A DNA stretch of 64,000 bases from Deltaproteobacteria bacterium (GCA_018433775.1 JAHDQN010000006.1:1-64000); one strand, 5' to 3'; positions 19,964 through 28,999 are shown, counted from the stretch's first letter. Notes: a model not told the origin generated them from the sequence alone. Program-made: numbers and translations.

Positions 19964-20593
19964 ATGAAACCGGTATGGATAGTCGCTGCAGCTCTGTTTC
20001 TCGCGGTCGCTCCCCTGAAGCTCTGCCACGCCGTTGGGTTGGAGCTCACGCCTCTGGTGGGCTATACCTTCGGGGGCTCGTTCGAGGAGAGCTATTCGGG
20101 CACCGACCTGGACCTGGACGAGGGCGTCAGCCTGGGGGCTGCGCTCGATTTCCCGCTGGGCCAGGGAAGGCAGGTGGAGCTCTACTACAGCCGCCAACCC
20201 ACCGAGCTTCAGGCCAACGGAGCCCTTCTCTCCGAAGAGGTGCTCTTCGACATCGACGTGCACTACATCCATATCGGCGGCACCTATACCTGGCACGATG
20301 AAGGGCGGGTGCGCCCCTTCGTCGTCGGGACCCTGGGCGTCACCCATCTCGATCCCGAGCCTTCGGGCCTCGACTCGCGAACCCGGTTTTCCCTCGGGCT
20401 CGGCGGCGGGGCACGGGCGTTCGTCACCGAGCGTTTCGGTCTGCGATTCGAAGGGAGAGGGTTCGTCACCCTGCTCGACGACGACGGCGGCGGCACGGTC
20501 ATCTTCAGCGATCCGGGCGGTCTCTCGGTCGCGGTGTCTTCGGACTTTTTTGCCCAGTTCGTGTTCAATGCAGGGGTGTTCTTCCGATTCTGA
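19964..20593 (+). CDS. Outer membrane beta-barrel protein
   Basis: A 209-residue protein with a signal peptide (MKPVWIVAAALFLAVAP ... CHA). The mature part shows alternating polar/hydrophobic strands of 9-11 residues (GLELTPLVGYTFGGSF; HYIHIGGTYTWHDE; FGLRFEGRGFVT) and ends in FRF, the terminal aromatic signature recognised by the BAM complex. Length and pattern fit an eight-stranded OmpW/OmpA-like barrel. The ATG at 19964 is preferred over the adjoining TTG. Its ligand is unknown. Confidence 0.8.
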   Translation: MKPVWIVAAALFLAVAPLKLCHAVGLELTPLVGYTFGGSFEESYSGTDLDLDEGVSLGAALDFPLGQGRQVELYYSRQPTELQANGALLSEEVLFDIDVHYIHIGGTYTWHDEGRVRPFVVGTLGVTHLDPEPSGLDSRTRFSLGLGGGARAFVTERFGLRFEGRGFVTLLDDDGGGTVIFSDPGGLSVAVSSDFFAQFVFNAGVFFRF

Positions 20594-20726
20594 TCACTTA
20601 GACCTCTTGGAAAACACCTGCAGATACTGCTTTCGCTGAAGAAAAGGTCTGGTTTCCCTTTCGACCTGTGCCGGATTTGAGGTACAATCTCTGCCTGTCC
20701 ATACATGGACAGGGAGGAGCTTGAGC

Positions 20727-22208
20727 ATGAAGAGGACGCTTCTGGTATTTCTGATCGTGGTTTTCCCGTTATTTGCCGCCCGTGCCGAGGACATCCGGCG
20801 GGTGGTGCTGTACCAGGACATGGCGTTTCTCACCCTGGAGCGCCCTGCCGTGGAAGGACGCCTCGTAATCGAGTGCCCGCCCGAGTTGATCCCTGATTCC
20901 GTCACCGTGGCTCCGGTGCGGGGAGGGGGCATCAGGTCGATGAGCGTCGAGCCCAGGCGTCTCACCTCGGGCAAGGTGGAACGGCTCAAGATCGCGCTGG
21001 CTGAGAAACGGGCGGTCCTGGAAGAAAAGCGGATGCTCCGGAAGACCGTTGAGAGGCAGATCGAGCTGATCTTCGACGCGGCCGGGGTCAAAGACAGCCA
21101 GGCGCCTTTTTCACGGACCCATCTCGCGGATGCGCTGAACTTCATCGACGAAAGGGTGGAGGTCCTCAACAGAAGACACATCGGGCTGGGCCGCGAGATC
21201 GAGGAGCTCTCGATCGAGGTCAAGGATCTGGAAGCCCAGCTCGGCGCGATCTCCCGCAGGCCGGGATACCTGATCACCGTGGAAACGGACCGCGACGGGG
21301 CATTCCGGGTGTCGTATGCCGTCAGAGGCGGTTCCTGGAGCCCGGAGTATGCCGTGCACGCGGATCCTGCCCGGGGGATGATGAGGATCGACGCGTCCGC
21401 GGTCATCCGGCAGGCCACGGGTACCGACTGGGAGGCCGAAGAGCTCCTGGTGGCCACGGGAAGGCCCGGATTCGGCATCCAGGCCCCCGAGCCCGTTCCC
21501 TGGTATGTGGGCATGCCGCGATACCGGGCCGACTCCCTGCAGAAAAAGGCGGCCCCGATGTCCGCAGCGCCTGAAGGAGCAGCGATGGATCAGGAATTCG
21601 AGGCCGAGGTCAAGGCCACGTCGGCAAGCTATGTCATCGGAGCCGCACGGTCGGTGAGGCTGCCGGGCGATGGGACGCCCAGCACGGTCATCCTCCAGAA
21701 AAAACAGATGCAGACCGCGTTTACGAGGCTCACCTGCCCCCGGATCGACAGCGGGGTATTCCTGAGGGCCGAAGCGGTCTGGGACGGCAACGCCCCTGTC
21801 CTTCCCGGGTCCTACAGCTCCTACGTGGACGGCGAGTTCATGGGCAGGGGAGTCCTGGGCCGGACCCAGCCCGGAGAAAAGATCACGGTGGATCTGGGCA
21901 GGGACGAGGGGATCGCGGTGGAGCGAAAGGAGAAGGTCTTCCACGAGAAGACCCTCACCGGCAAGGACAAGACCACCTACGCGTATACCGTCACGATCAG
22001 GAACACCCGTGCTCACCCGGTCCAGGTCGCACTGAAGGACCAGATACCCGTCTCCAGGGACGAAGCGGTCCGGTCCGAGCTCGTCGAGGCCGTACCGGCG
22101 GCGGTCCCCGACAAGGACGGCTTCCTTCTCTGGGATATCGAATGCCCTCCCGGGGCGGAAGAGACCGTGAGCTTCTCGTTTCGCATCACCGGCCTGCCGC
22201 CCTGGTGA
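20727..22208 (+). CDS. DUF4139 (mucoidy-inhibitor-like) secreted protein
   Basis: A 493-residue protein with a signal peptide ending FAARAED. Residues about 22-90 form the DUF4140-like N-terminal part (RRVVLYQDMAFLTLER), 90-180 a coiled coil (EKRAVLEEKRMLRKTVERQ; GREIEELSIEVKDLEAQL), and 195-493 the DUF4139 beta-rich domain (WSPEYAVHAD; LEAEELLVATGRP-like TDWEAEELLVATG; TYAYTVTIRNTRAHPVQV). Similar proteins are known as mucoidy-inhibitor MuiA-like. A membrane or envelope role is likely but the activity is unknown. Confidence 0.8.
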   Translation: MKRTLLVFLIVVFPLFAARAEDIRRVVLYQDMAFLTLERPAVEGRLVIECPPELIPDSVTVAPVRGGGIRSMSVEPRRLTSGKVERLKIALAEKRAVLEEKRMLRKTVERQIELIFDAAGVKDSQAPFSRTHLADALNFIDERVEVLNRRHIGLGREIEELSIEVKDLEAQLGAISRRPGYLITVETDRDGAFRVSYAVRGGSWSPEYAVHADPARGMMRIDASAVIRQATGTDWEAEELLVATGRPGFGIQAPEPVPWYVGMPRYRADSLQKKAAPMSAAPEGAAMDQEFEAEVKATSASYVIGAARSVRLPGDGTPSTVILQKKQMQTAFTRLTCPRIDSGVFLRAEAVWDGNAPVLPGSYSSYVDGEFMGRGVLGRTQPGEKITVDLGRDEGIAVERKEKVFHEKTLTGKDKTTYAYTVTIRNTRAHPVQVALKDQIPVSRDEAVRSELVEAVPAAVPDKDGFLLWDIECPPGAEETVSFSFRITGLPPW

Positions 22209-22502
22209 CACAAGGCGGTGATCGAATCGCGCATGCCCATGCGTCTCGGCTGTCCGGGCCGTGATGTACGATGCTTCACGGGCGGGGACATGTGGCGCGT
22301 TCACTACAGCATGCCCTCTGCCTGGCCCGGAGCGACCGCCGGATAACCTGAAGGCCCCCCTTAAGGTCCGTTGAAAACCCGTCCCCCATGTCAGATCCCC
22401 TGCATCCCCGGTATTCCTGCCGGAGAAGGACTCTGCCCCGGGCGTAGGTCCCGGTACCGTGTCGATTCCATCGGCATATCTGATACTTGCACAGAAGGAC
22501 CC

Positions 22503-22530
22503 TTGACAAGGACCGATGATTTATTATAGT
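22503..22530 (+). promoter_or_regulatory. Sigma-70-type promoter for the SGNH hydrolase gene
   Basis: TTGACA at 22503-22508 and TATAGT at 22525-22530 are separated by 16 bp. They stand in an AT-rich stretch about 150 bp before the SGNH lipoprotein ATG. The rest of the gap from 22209 to 22502 holds no gene that I can support. Confidence 0.55.
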
Positions 22531-22679
22531 CAATATCATATATAGCAATAAGACAATAGAACATCCCATTGTTATGGTCTCACCTTGATTCCAGAGGGAA
22601 GAAAACACGATCGGCTATCTGTTGAGTAACGGCGTGAAGTGTGTTTTCATCAAAAAGATGTACAAAGGGGAGGTAAAGT

Positions 22680-23405
22680 ATGAGGATTTTCAAATCAGGG
22701 TCATTGGTAAAGGGGGTTGCCTTTTTTATTCTCATCCTGGCGGCTACCGGATGCTCGCTGCTGAGCGTCAGCGAGATACGCAACGCCACCCGCAACGATG
22801 TGGTGAATCTGGGCGATTCCATATTCGCACTGTCAGGCAAGATTCACGACAACCTGCAGAGCTGGGCGGGTGAGACCTTCCGCCGGTATGCACTCTCTGG
22901 CTCCATGGTGAGTCATATCGGTGATCAGTACGACAAGGCAAGGGGTGACAATGCGAACATCCAGACCATCTTCATGGACGGTGGCGGTAATGACATCCTG
23001 ATCCCGGCCACGCTCTTCGATCCGTACAACTGCAAGGTCGACTGGTGGGAATCAGGGCTTTCGTCATCCTGCAAATCGCTCATCGACGACATATACGTGG
23101 ACACCGTAAACCTGCTCAACCGGATGGGCAGAGACGGGGTGGACAACATCATCTATCTTGGTTACTACCGTCTGAAGAACGGCCTCATCGGCACCACGAG
23201 GTTGAACCAGGCGGTCGACTACGGGGATGCGCGGCTCTCCCTGGCGGTCCGGAACGCGACCGCGGCATCCAATTACCGCGTGTTCGTCGATCCGCGGTCA
23301 TACATCACCAGCTCGGATATCATCTATGACGGCGTCCATCCAAGCAATTCCGGCTCGCAGAAGCTTGCGAGTCTGATCTGGGCCAAGCTCCAGCCTCTTC
23401 TGTAA
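22680..23405 (+). CDS. SGNH/GDSL-like hydrolase lipoprotein
   Basis: A 241-residue protein with a lipobox LAATGC. Block I is VVNLGDSIFALSG with the nucleophilic Ser, block III MDGGGNDILIP (GxND), and block V DGVHPSNSGSQKLA with Asp and His, which completes the triad of the SGNH/GDSL esterase family. The classic block II Gly is in SGSMVSHIG. It should be a lipid- or acyl-ester hydrolase anchored to the periplasmic face of the membrane or outer membrane. A strong hairpin follows, and then a lipase-chaperone-like gene, so the two may be functionally paired. Confidence 0.82.
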   Translation: MRIFKSGSLVKGVAFFILILAATGCSLLSVSEIRNATRNDVVNLGDSIFALSGKIHDNLQSWAGETFRRYALSGSMVSHIGDQYDKARGDNANIQTIFMDGGGNDILIPATLFDPYNCKVDWWESGLSSSCKSLIDDIYVDTVNLLNRMGRDGVDNIIYLGYYRLKNGLIGTTRLNQAVDYGDARLSLAVRNATAASNYRVFVDPRSYITSSDIIYDGVHPSNSGSQKLASLIWAKLQPLL

Positions 23406-23417
23406 AAAGCATCCTTC

Positions 23418-23450
23418 AGAGGGCAGGGGGCCCCGGCCACCCTGCCCTCT
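23418..23450 (+). terminator. Strong hairpin between SGNH hydrolase and chaperone-like genes
   Basis: AGAGGGCAGGG (23418-23428) pairs perfectly with CCCTGCCCTCT (23440-23450) around an 11-base loop. No long T-run follows directly, so it may terminate partially or act as a processing/stability element, leaving the downstream gene with lower expression. Confidence 0.65.
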
Positions 23451-23492
23451 TCACAACGGGTTGTTTTCAGCCTGAAGGAAAGAAAGACAGCC

Positions 23493-24500
23493 ATGGACAC
23501 AAGAAAAAGAAGGAGGGCGATCACCATCGGCGTGGCGATATCCGTGACCGTGCTCGGCCTGTGCCTTTTCTCAGTAATCCGCGAGGCCGGCGGGGGACCC
23601 GATGAGAACATCGTCCGGGGGGAGTTTCCCGGTGCCGGGAACGACCCCTTCAGCGATCAAGTCGTCAATGAGCTGAGAAAGTACTACGGGAAGACCATCT
23701 CGGAAAAGAACACCCAGGCGAGCATCATCGGGGTGAGAGACCTGGTCGTGGGTACGCACCCGGCGAACGGGAAGGAACTGTTTTCCACGATCCTCAAGCG
23801 GGCATTTCCGGAATATACCGGAGATATCATGGAGACGCTCGAAAAGCTGGACCGGTACAACCGCTGGCTGGAGGACAACGGGGAAAGGCTTGCACGCATG
23901 ACCGCGACCGAGAGGGCCGCCTTTTTGTGGGAAAAGAGAAAAGAGCTCTTCGGCGATGATGCCGAGAAGATATGGTCGGGTGAGATGCTGGCAACGGAGG
24001 CGAGGAACGCGATGGTGCAGGACGCCATCGTCATGCTGAACGAATCCGGCGATCTGAGCATCAGAGAGAAGGCCGACGAGTATCGGCATATTCTCCATGA
24101 GACCTACGGAGGTTCTCCGGAAGAGTATATTCTCGATCAGCCCCAGCTCTTATCCAGGATTTTCTTCAGCATGGATTCCGTTCAGGAAGAGCTGAAGCAG
24201 TTGAGCCCGGAAGAAAGGCAGGCGGAAATAGACCGGGTCCGCAGGGAGATGGGGCTTGCCGAGGAGCAGGTCGAATCGATGGCCCGTCGCGATGCAGACA
24301 ACGAAAGGCGCTGGGACACCGGCCTGATGTACATGGAGGATCGCGAGCGCATCGTCGATGAGTCTGACGGCCATGAGCGGGAAGAACGGTTGAGGCAGCT
24401 GAGAGAGGAGTATTTCGGCGACGAGGCCGGGACCATCGAGCTCGAGGAAAAGGACGGATTTTTCCGGTTCAAGAGACCGCGCATCTATGGGCGGAATTAA
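23493..24500 (+). CDS. Lipase chaperone (LifO)-like protein
   Basis: A 335-residue protein with an N-terminal membrane anchor (about 11-27) and an almost entirely helical, charged periplasmic part. The pattern is that of lipase-specific foldases: ATERAAFLWEKRKELFGDDA, LSPEERQAEIDRVRREMGL and EERLRQLREEYFGDEAG, the last matching the C-terminal 'LREEYFG-EA' block. In the family such proteins are membrane-bound steric chaperones for secreted alpha/beta lipases. No such lipase is seen here; the closest candidate client is the SGNH lipoprotein 90 bp upstream. Client identity is therefore an inference. Confidence 0.72.
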   Translation: MDTRKRRRAITIGVAISVTVLGLCLFSVIREAGGGPDENIVRGEFPGAGNDPFSDQVVNELRKYYGKTISEKNTQASIIGVRDLVVGTHPANGKELFSTILKRAFPEYTGDIMETLEKLDRYNRWLEDNGERLARMTATERAAFLWEKRKELFGDDAEKIWSGEMLATEARNAMVQDAIVMLNESGDLSIREKADEYRHILHETYGGSPEEYILDQPQLLSRIFFSMDSVQEELKQLSPEERQAEIDRVRREMGLAEEQVESMARRDADNERRWDTGLMYMEDRERIVDESDGHEREERLRQLREEYFGDEAGTIELEEKDGFFRFKRPRIYGRN

Positions 24501-24590
24501 CCCGGTGAGGCGGAAGCAACGCACCGGCCGTCAGCCCTGACAGACCTCCCCCGCAGGGAATGGTCCGGCGAAAAAGATCCGGCGATCCTG

Positions 24591-25313
24591 CTACTGATAT
24601 CCCGCCAGCGGCAGCAGCAGGATGGCTGCCAGGTTCTGAAGGAAATGGATGACGATCGGGGCGACAAGGCTCTCCCGCCACAGGTAGATAACCGCCAGCA
24701 CCGCCCCGGTCACCCCCACGGTAATGACCCCTGCCGAGCCTTCGTACCCGTGGCCCAGCGAAAAGATGAAGGAAGACGCGATGACGGCCGCCGCCCTGCC
24801 CATCCGCAGGCTCATGAGCCTCAGCAGCAGATAGCCGCGAAAGATGGTCTCCTCCGCTATGGCGACCACCACGACCAGCACGAAGGCGAGCCCCATCTGG
24901 AATGGGTCGTCCGGGGTCAGGAAAGATGGCTGCGGATCGGACGGGACGGAAAAACCGATCTCCTGCAGAATGCTTCCCAGAAGCCCGGTAAAATAGAACA
25001 CCACCGGAAAGAGGAGTATGCCCACAAGGGCTTCGCGCCCGCTGTTTTCGTGCCTCCACCCGATGCTGCTGTACCGTTCGCGGTTTTTCCAGAGGAAGAA
25101 CAGGATCAGCGCCACCAGGGCTATGTCCCGCAGGATGGTGTCCGCGGCCGTGAGCACGAACGAAACCGTCACCTGCCTGATGGCGAAAAGGCTCAGGATC
25201 ATGGAGGGCACGATCAGGGAGAGATACACCAGCACTTCAAGAAGCTGTGCCTTCAAGCTCGGCCGATGGGGCTGTCTGTTCAAGGGAAAGGGCTCGTGAG
25301 TTTCCTGATTCAT
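24591..25313 (-). CDS. CPBP-family intramembrane metalloprotease
   Basis: A 240-residue protein with about seven hydrophobic segments. The CAAX protease/Bacteriocin-processing motifs are clear: EETIFRGYLLLRL (EExxxR), then FIFSLGHGYEG (FxxxH) and later VIHFLQN (HxxxN type). Such proteases (Rce1 relatives) cleave substrates in the inner membrane; targets are usually unknown. It is monocistronic, convergent to the lipase-chaperone-like gene and divergent from the small repetitive protein. Confidence 0.9.
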   Translation of the reverse strand: MNQETHEPFPLNRQPHRPSLKAQLLEVLVYLSLIVPSMILSLFAIRQVTVSFVLTAADTILRDIALVALILFFLWKNRERYSSIGWRHENSGREALVGILLFPVVFYFTGLLGSILQEIGFSVPSDPQPSFLTPDDPFQMGLAFVLVVVVAIAEETIFRGYLLLRLMSLRMGRAAAVIASSFIFSLGHGYEGSAGVITVGVTGAVLAVIYLWRESLVAPIVIHFLQNLAAILLLPLAGYQ

Positions 25314-25568
25314 CTCCTTCTTCCCTTATGCATGGGAAAGTTGCACTGGCTGATCGTTCACGAGGGTGAGCCGCCGAGCTCACACCGGCGCCAGGCAGGT
25401 GGTGATATGAGGCTTATAATAGGTCTCCCCAAAGGAGTATCAACACATTCGAAGATTTGCATGGGTGGGCTGTCGCGGGTAATATGGTATTATAGCCCGG
25501 CCGCTTGATTCATGCGGGCTTAAACCCCATTTTTCCATTTTAAGATGTTCACGAGAAGGAGGCTTTTC

Positions 25569-25856
25569 ATGAATGTCGGGAGTATCAGGGAAAGTGCGGG
25601 AGGCGTACTCGCGGTACAGAGGTATTTGTCCGGCATGGTCCGGGCTCTTCCCCCGCTGAAGATCCCTGCAGCGGCCCTGGGCGGTATGGCAGTCGGAGCG
25701 CTTGCCGTGGGCGCGCTTGCCGTAGGCGCGCTCGCCATCGGAAGCCTGGGTATCGGATCTCTGTCCGCGGGCAGGGTCAGATTTCGGTCACTCGAGGTCG
25801 AAGAGCTGAAGATAGGCACGCTTCAGGTGCGGGAGACCCGCGAGACAAGACCTTGA
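25569..25856 (+). CDS. Small pentapeptide-like repeat protein
   Basis: A 95-residue protein from the ATG at 25569, behind AGAAGGAGG. Residues about 35-70 form a regular five-residue ladder: (A/G)-(V/I)-G-(A/S)-L repeated as AVGALAVGALAVGALAIG and then SLGIGSLSAG. It continues as RFRSLEVEELKIGTLQV, keeping a hydrophobic residue at the same ladder position but with charged sides. This is the periodicity of a right-handed quadrilateral beta-helix (pentapeptide-repeat fold), very hydrophobic in its first half. I do not know a named function. The stop lies inside a long inverted repeat. Confidence 0.65.
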   Translation: MNVGSIRESAGGVLAVQRYLSGMVRALPPLKIPAAALGGMAVGALAVGALAVGALAIGSLGIGSLSAGRVRFRSLEVEELKIGTLQVRETRETRP

Positions 25857-25891
25857 AACCCCGGGAGCGCGCGGTCTCAAGGCCTTGTCTC
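25842..25891. terminator. Bidirectional hairpin between convergent genes
   Basis: GAGACAAG-A-CCTTGA (25842-25856) pairs with TCAAGG-C-CTTGTCTC (25877-25891) with one mismatch. It lies between and partly inside the ends of two convergent genes, a normal place for a shared terminator. It overlaps the stop codon of the small repeat protein. Confidence 0.6.
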
Positions 25892-25906
25892 GAAGCAGAC
25901 GACTCT

Positions 25907-27382
25907 TCAGGACGACTCTTCCAGATATCTTCCATACCACGACAGGTGCGCGAGAATGGACACCGCCTCTTCCGGCGTCGAAAGGTAGACCACCCGGCCG
26001 TTCGAGGTTTCGGCAAGCCTGAGGCCGCCTTCGTTGAGCCCCACCACCACAATGGGCTTGCCCGTCTCCTTCTGCAGGGCCGCAACGCCCGAGATGATGC
26101 GTTCCTCGTTCTGTACCTGGTCCTTGAGCACGGCCAGCTTCAGCTCCTTGCTGTAGAGTTTGCTGTCGAGCTGCACCTGGGCGGCGATAAAGTCCTCGAC
26201 ATAGCGCGACCTGCCAACGATGCCCAGGGCGATCACCGAGTCCACTTCATCCCATCGGGCAAGGGCCCCGATCACCTTAAGATAGAGCGCGGCATCGTTT
26301 TCCCCCACCACATCGACGGGGTTCCTGCGGTTCCAGTACTGCGGCAGACAGGAATCGAGCTCCCCGATGACCGACTCCGGCAGCGGAGGCAGCTCGAGAC
26401 CGGAATCTTCGCACTCGTCGGCCGCGATAATGCCCCAGCCCCCTCCCATGGTCATGATCCCCACCCGGTTCGACCGGGGAATGGGCAGGTGGGCCGCTGC
26501 AGCCGAAACATTGATGAGATCGGTGGGGGTCATGACCTGGATGATGCCCGACTGTCTGAACATGGCGCTGTAGGTGGCGAACGAGCCTGCCATGGAGCCG
26601 GTATGGGACTGCGCGGCCCTCGATCCCGACTGGGACCGGCCCGCCTTGAGCGCGATGACGGGCTTTTTCCTGGTCACGGTTCTGGCAATCTCACCGAATT
26701 TCCGGCCGTCTTCGATCCCCTCGATGTACATGGAGATGACCTTCACCTCGTCGCGGGAGCCGAGGTACTGCATGAGGTCATAGGCCTTGAGCATGGTCTC
26801 GTTGCCCGTGCCCGCATACATGGCAAGGCCGACCTGCTTGTGCGCGATCCACTTGATGAGCTGCAGCCCGAGGTTGCCGCTCTGGGAAATGACGGCCAGG
26901 CCGCCCGGGCCAGGCGCGGTGGGAGCGGGCAGGCACTCGAAGCTGTGGTGCGCCGAGGCGATTCCCATGGTGTTGGGCCCGATGAAGAGGACGCCGCCCT
27001 CCCGCGCAGCGGACAGGATTTCCTGCTCCAGCCCGATACCCTCACCGCCGGCCTCCCGGAATCCCGAGGAGATGATGACGGCGGCATGTATCCCCTTTGC
27101 GGCGCACTCTCTGATGCCGCCGGGGATGAGCGGCGCGGGGATGGTGAACACGGCCAGATCGACCGGCTCCGGAATGTCCTTCAAGCTCGGGTATGATTTG
27201 AGCCCGAGGATCGTGTCCTTTTTCGGGTTCACGGGGAACACCCGGCCGTTGTATCTCCAGCCGAGGATCGAGGTGAGTACGAGATTGCCCCATTTGGCTG
27301 GTACGTCCGACGCACCAACCACTGCAACGGATTTCGGGAAAAACATCTTCTCGAGCCTGCTGTCGTAACCCTGAACGGTCAT
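25907..27382 (-). CDS. NDP-forming acyl-CoA synthetase, alpha-type subunit
   Basis: A 491-residue protein with CoA-binding domain (about 10-130: FPKSVAVVGASDVPAKWGNL; VFPVNPKKDTILGLKSYPS), two succinyl-CoA-ligase-like CoA domains (about 140-460), and the phospho-His site in AAQSHTGSMAGS. It matches the alpha part of ADP-forming acyl-CoA synthetases, which convert acyl-CoA, ADP and phosphate to acid, CoA and ATP. The ATP-grasp beta domain is absent and no beta-subunit gene is nearby, so the partner must lie elsewhere or the protein works differently. It has a good ribosome site (GGAGGGCTCG-type) and stands alone. Confidence 0.88.
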   Translation of the reverse strand: MTVQGYDSRLEKMFFPKSVAVVGASDVPAKWGNLVLTSILGWRYNGRVFPVNPKKDTILGLKSYPSLKDIPEPVDLAVFTIPAPLIPGGIRECAAKGIHAAVIISSGFREAGGEGIGLEQEILSAAREGGVLFIGPNTMGIASAHHSFECLPAPTAPGPGGLAVISQSGNLGLQLIKWIAHKQVGLAMYAGTGNETMLKAYDLMQYLGSRDEVKVISMYIEGIEDGRKFGEIARTVTRKKPVIALKAGRSQSGSRAAQSHTGSMAGSFATYSAMFRQSGIIQVMTPTDLINVSAAAAHLPIPRSNRVGIMTMGGGWGIIAADECEDSGLELPPLPESVIGELDSCLPQYWNRRNPVDVVGENDAALYLKVIGALARWDEVDSVIALGIVGRSRYVEDFIAAQVQLDSKLYSKELKLAVLKDQVQNEERIISGVAALQKETGKPIVVVGLNEGGLRLAETSNGRVVYLSTPEEAVSILAHLSWYGRYLEESS

Positions 27383-27757
27383 CTTTCGAGCCCTCCTTTT
27401 CGGGTCTGATGCTGCTGGTTATTCCCGGCCATAAGATACATCCTGAGATCATGGATGGACAACAGGGAAATGCAGACGGATCGCTTTCTTCACTTCATAG
27501 ATTTTTCAGGTGTATCGGCCTCCTGTAGTATTGTTATCCATATCTTGTCATCAAGCGAGCGATCCTTGAGTATCCCCATGAACGGAAAAACTTCATGCCG
27601 AGCCTTGCGAAGGCTTTCTCCTTGGGTGCCTCCACCAATCTCTGCGTGATACGGGCGAGGGCTGCAGACACTTGGGTCCGGCGCGTCCCGGCATGTCTTG
27701 AGACACGGCGGGGCGGCGGTATTATGAGCTACAAGTTCCCCGGAGGAGGCCTGTCAC
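27383..27757. other. Intergenic stretch with no supported gene
   Basis: This part of the gap upstream of the acyl-CoA synthetase gene is comparatively AT-rich (around 27490-27560). It probably carries the promoter of that minus-strand gene. No coding pattern or strong hairpin was seen. Confidence 0.4.
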
Positions 27758-27989
27758 ATGGAACTCATAGGACCGTCCGCCTTTTCCCCCGGTCATACCC
27801 GCCGCATCCGGTTCAATGATACGACCTCTCCCCGCTGTCCTCCCGCCCGATCCGGACGAGCCCGTGCCGATGGTGTCCGATCTGCCTGCCGCGGTGCGGT
27901 TTTCCCGGATGGATACCCGGCAAACGGAAGACGCCCTCCCGGTGGCGATGGCTTTCTCGGATGATGCGCAGCTGCACGCCGCTTTTTAA
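27758..27989 (+). pseudogene. Possible small gene with a frameshift in a C5 run
   Basis: An ATG at 27758 behind GGAGGAGG opens MELIGPSAFSP. If one C of the C5 run at 27786-27790 is removed, the frame continues as VIPAASGSMIRPLPAVLP, PDPDEPVPMVSDLPAAVR and FSRMDTRQTEDALPVAMA to SDDAQLHAAF, stop at 27989, giving 76 residues. The second half has clear coding-like composition and third-position GC. The family is not recognised. It may be a decayed gene or an assembly error. Confidence 0.4.
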
Positions 27990-28078
27990 GAAATGTGCGG
28001 GCCGCGCGGGTGGCGGCTGCCGGACTCCATCCGTGAGAAAGCGCCGGTCAGACCGGTAAGGCTTAGGGAGCCTCATGT

Positions 28079-28999
28079 ATGGATGTGTTCAACACCCTTG
28101 CGCCGGTCTTCTTCATCATCGCCCTGGGGGCGCTTCTGCGGTCGACCGGCTTCATGTCGGCCCGGATGACCGAGTGGTCCAGCGGGCTTACCTACTGGGT
28201 GGCGCTGCCCGCGCTGCTGTTTTTCGAGACCGCGGACGTGCAGTTCGGTTTCCGGCCGTATGCCGGCGTATTCGTGGTGCTGATCGGCGGGCTGGCGGTC
28301 TCTGTCGCTGCAGGGTATCTGGCCGCGCGGCTGCTGCGGTTGCCCGAGCCGAAGACGGGCGCCCTGGTGCAGGCGGCGTTTCGGGGGAATCTGGCGTTTA
28401 TCGGAATACCGGTTGTCGTCTACGGGCTGGGCGAGGGGAACAGCGCAGCCGTCAAGCTGGCTGTGCTGGTGGTGGCCGCCATGCTTCCCGTCAACAACGC
28501 CGTTGCCATCCTCGTGCTGATCGACGGCCGGTACCGGTTTAACGTACGGGCCGTGTGGATGATGCTGGAGAGGGTCGTCACCAACCCCCTGATTCTGGCC
28601 TGCCTGGCCGGGCTCGCGGTGGCGGGCCTGGGATGGCGGCTCCCCCTTGCTGCGTCGCGCACCCTCGAGCCCCTGGGCAACATGGCCCTGCCGCTGGCTC
28701 TGATCAATATCGGCAGCACCCTGAGCCTTCGCGTGGTGAGGGGGAGCCTGTCCCCCATCCTGACGGCGAGCATCATCAAGGTCGCCCTGGGGCCGCTTGC
28801 CGGTTACGGTCTTGCAATGCTCATGGGACTGGACGGTGACGAGCTCCGGGTGGCCCTCATCATGCTGGCCTGTCCGACGGCGTCCTCCAGTTTCGTCATG
28901 GCAGTCCAGATGGGGCGGGATGCCTCTCTCGCCGCAGGGGCCGTGGTTATGAGCACGATACTGTCGTTTATCTCCCTGTTTCTGATCCTCTGGCTATGA
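28079..28999 (+). CDS. AEC-family (auxin efflux carrier/malonate-type) transporter
   Basis: A 306-residue membrane protein with about ten hydrophobic segments arranged as two halves. Landmarks are FFIIALGALLRSTGF at the start, AAFRGNLAFIGIPVVVYGLG in the middle (typical 'RxNxxFIGxP' of the family) and IMLACPTASSSFVMAVQMG near the end. AEC carriers move organic anions such as malate, malonate or auxin-like acids across the inner membrane. An AGGGAG site precedes the ATG. It has no close partners, so the substrate is not known. Confidence 0.9.
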   Translation: MDVFNTLAPVFFIIALGALLRSTGFMSARMTEWSSGLTYWVALPALLFFETADVQFGFRPYAGVFVVLIGGLAVSVAAGYLAARLLRLPEPKTGALVQAAFRGNLAFIGIPVVVYGLGEGNSAAVKLAVLVVAAMLPVNNAVAILVLIDGRYRFNVRAVWMMLERVVTNPLILACLAGLAVAGLGWRLPLAASRTLEPLGNMALPLALINIGSTLSLRVVRGSLSPILTASIIKVALGPLAGYGLAMLMGLDGDELRVALIMLACPTASSSFVMAVQMGRDASLAAGAVVMSTILSFISLFLILWL

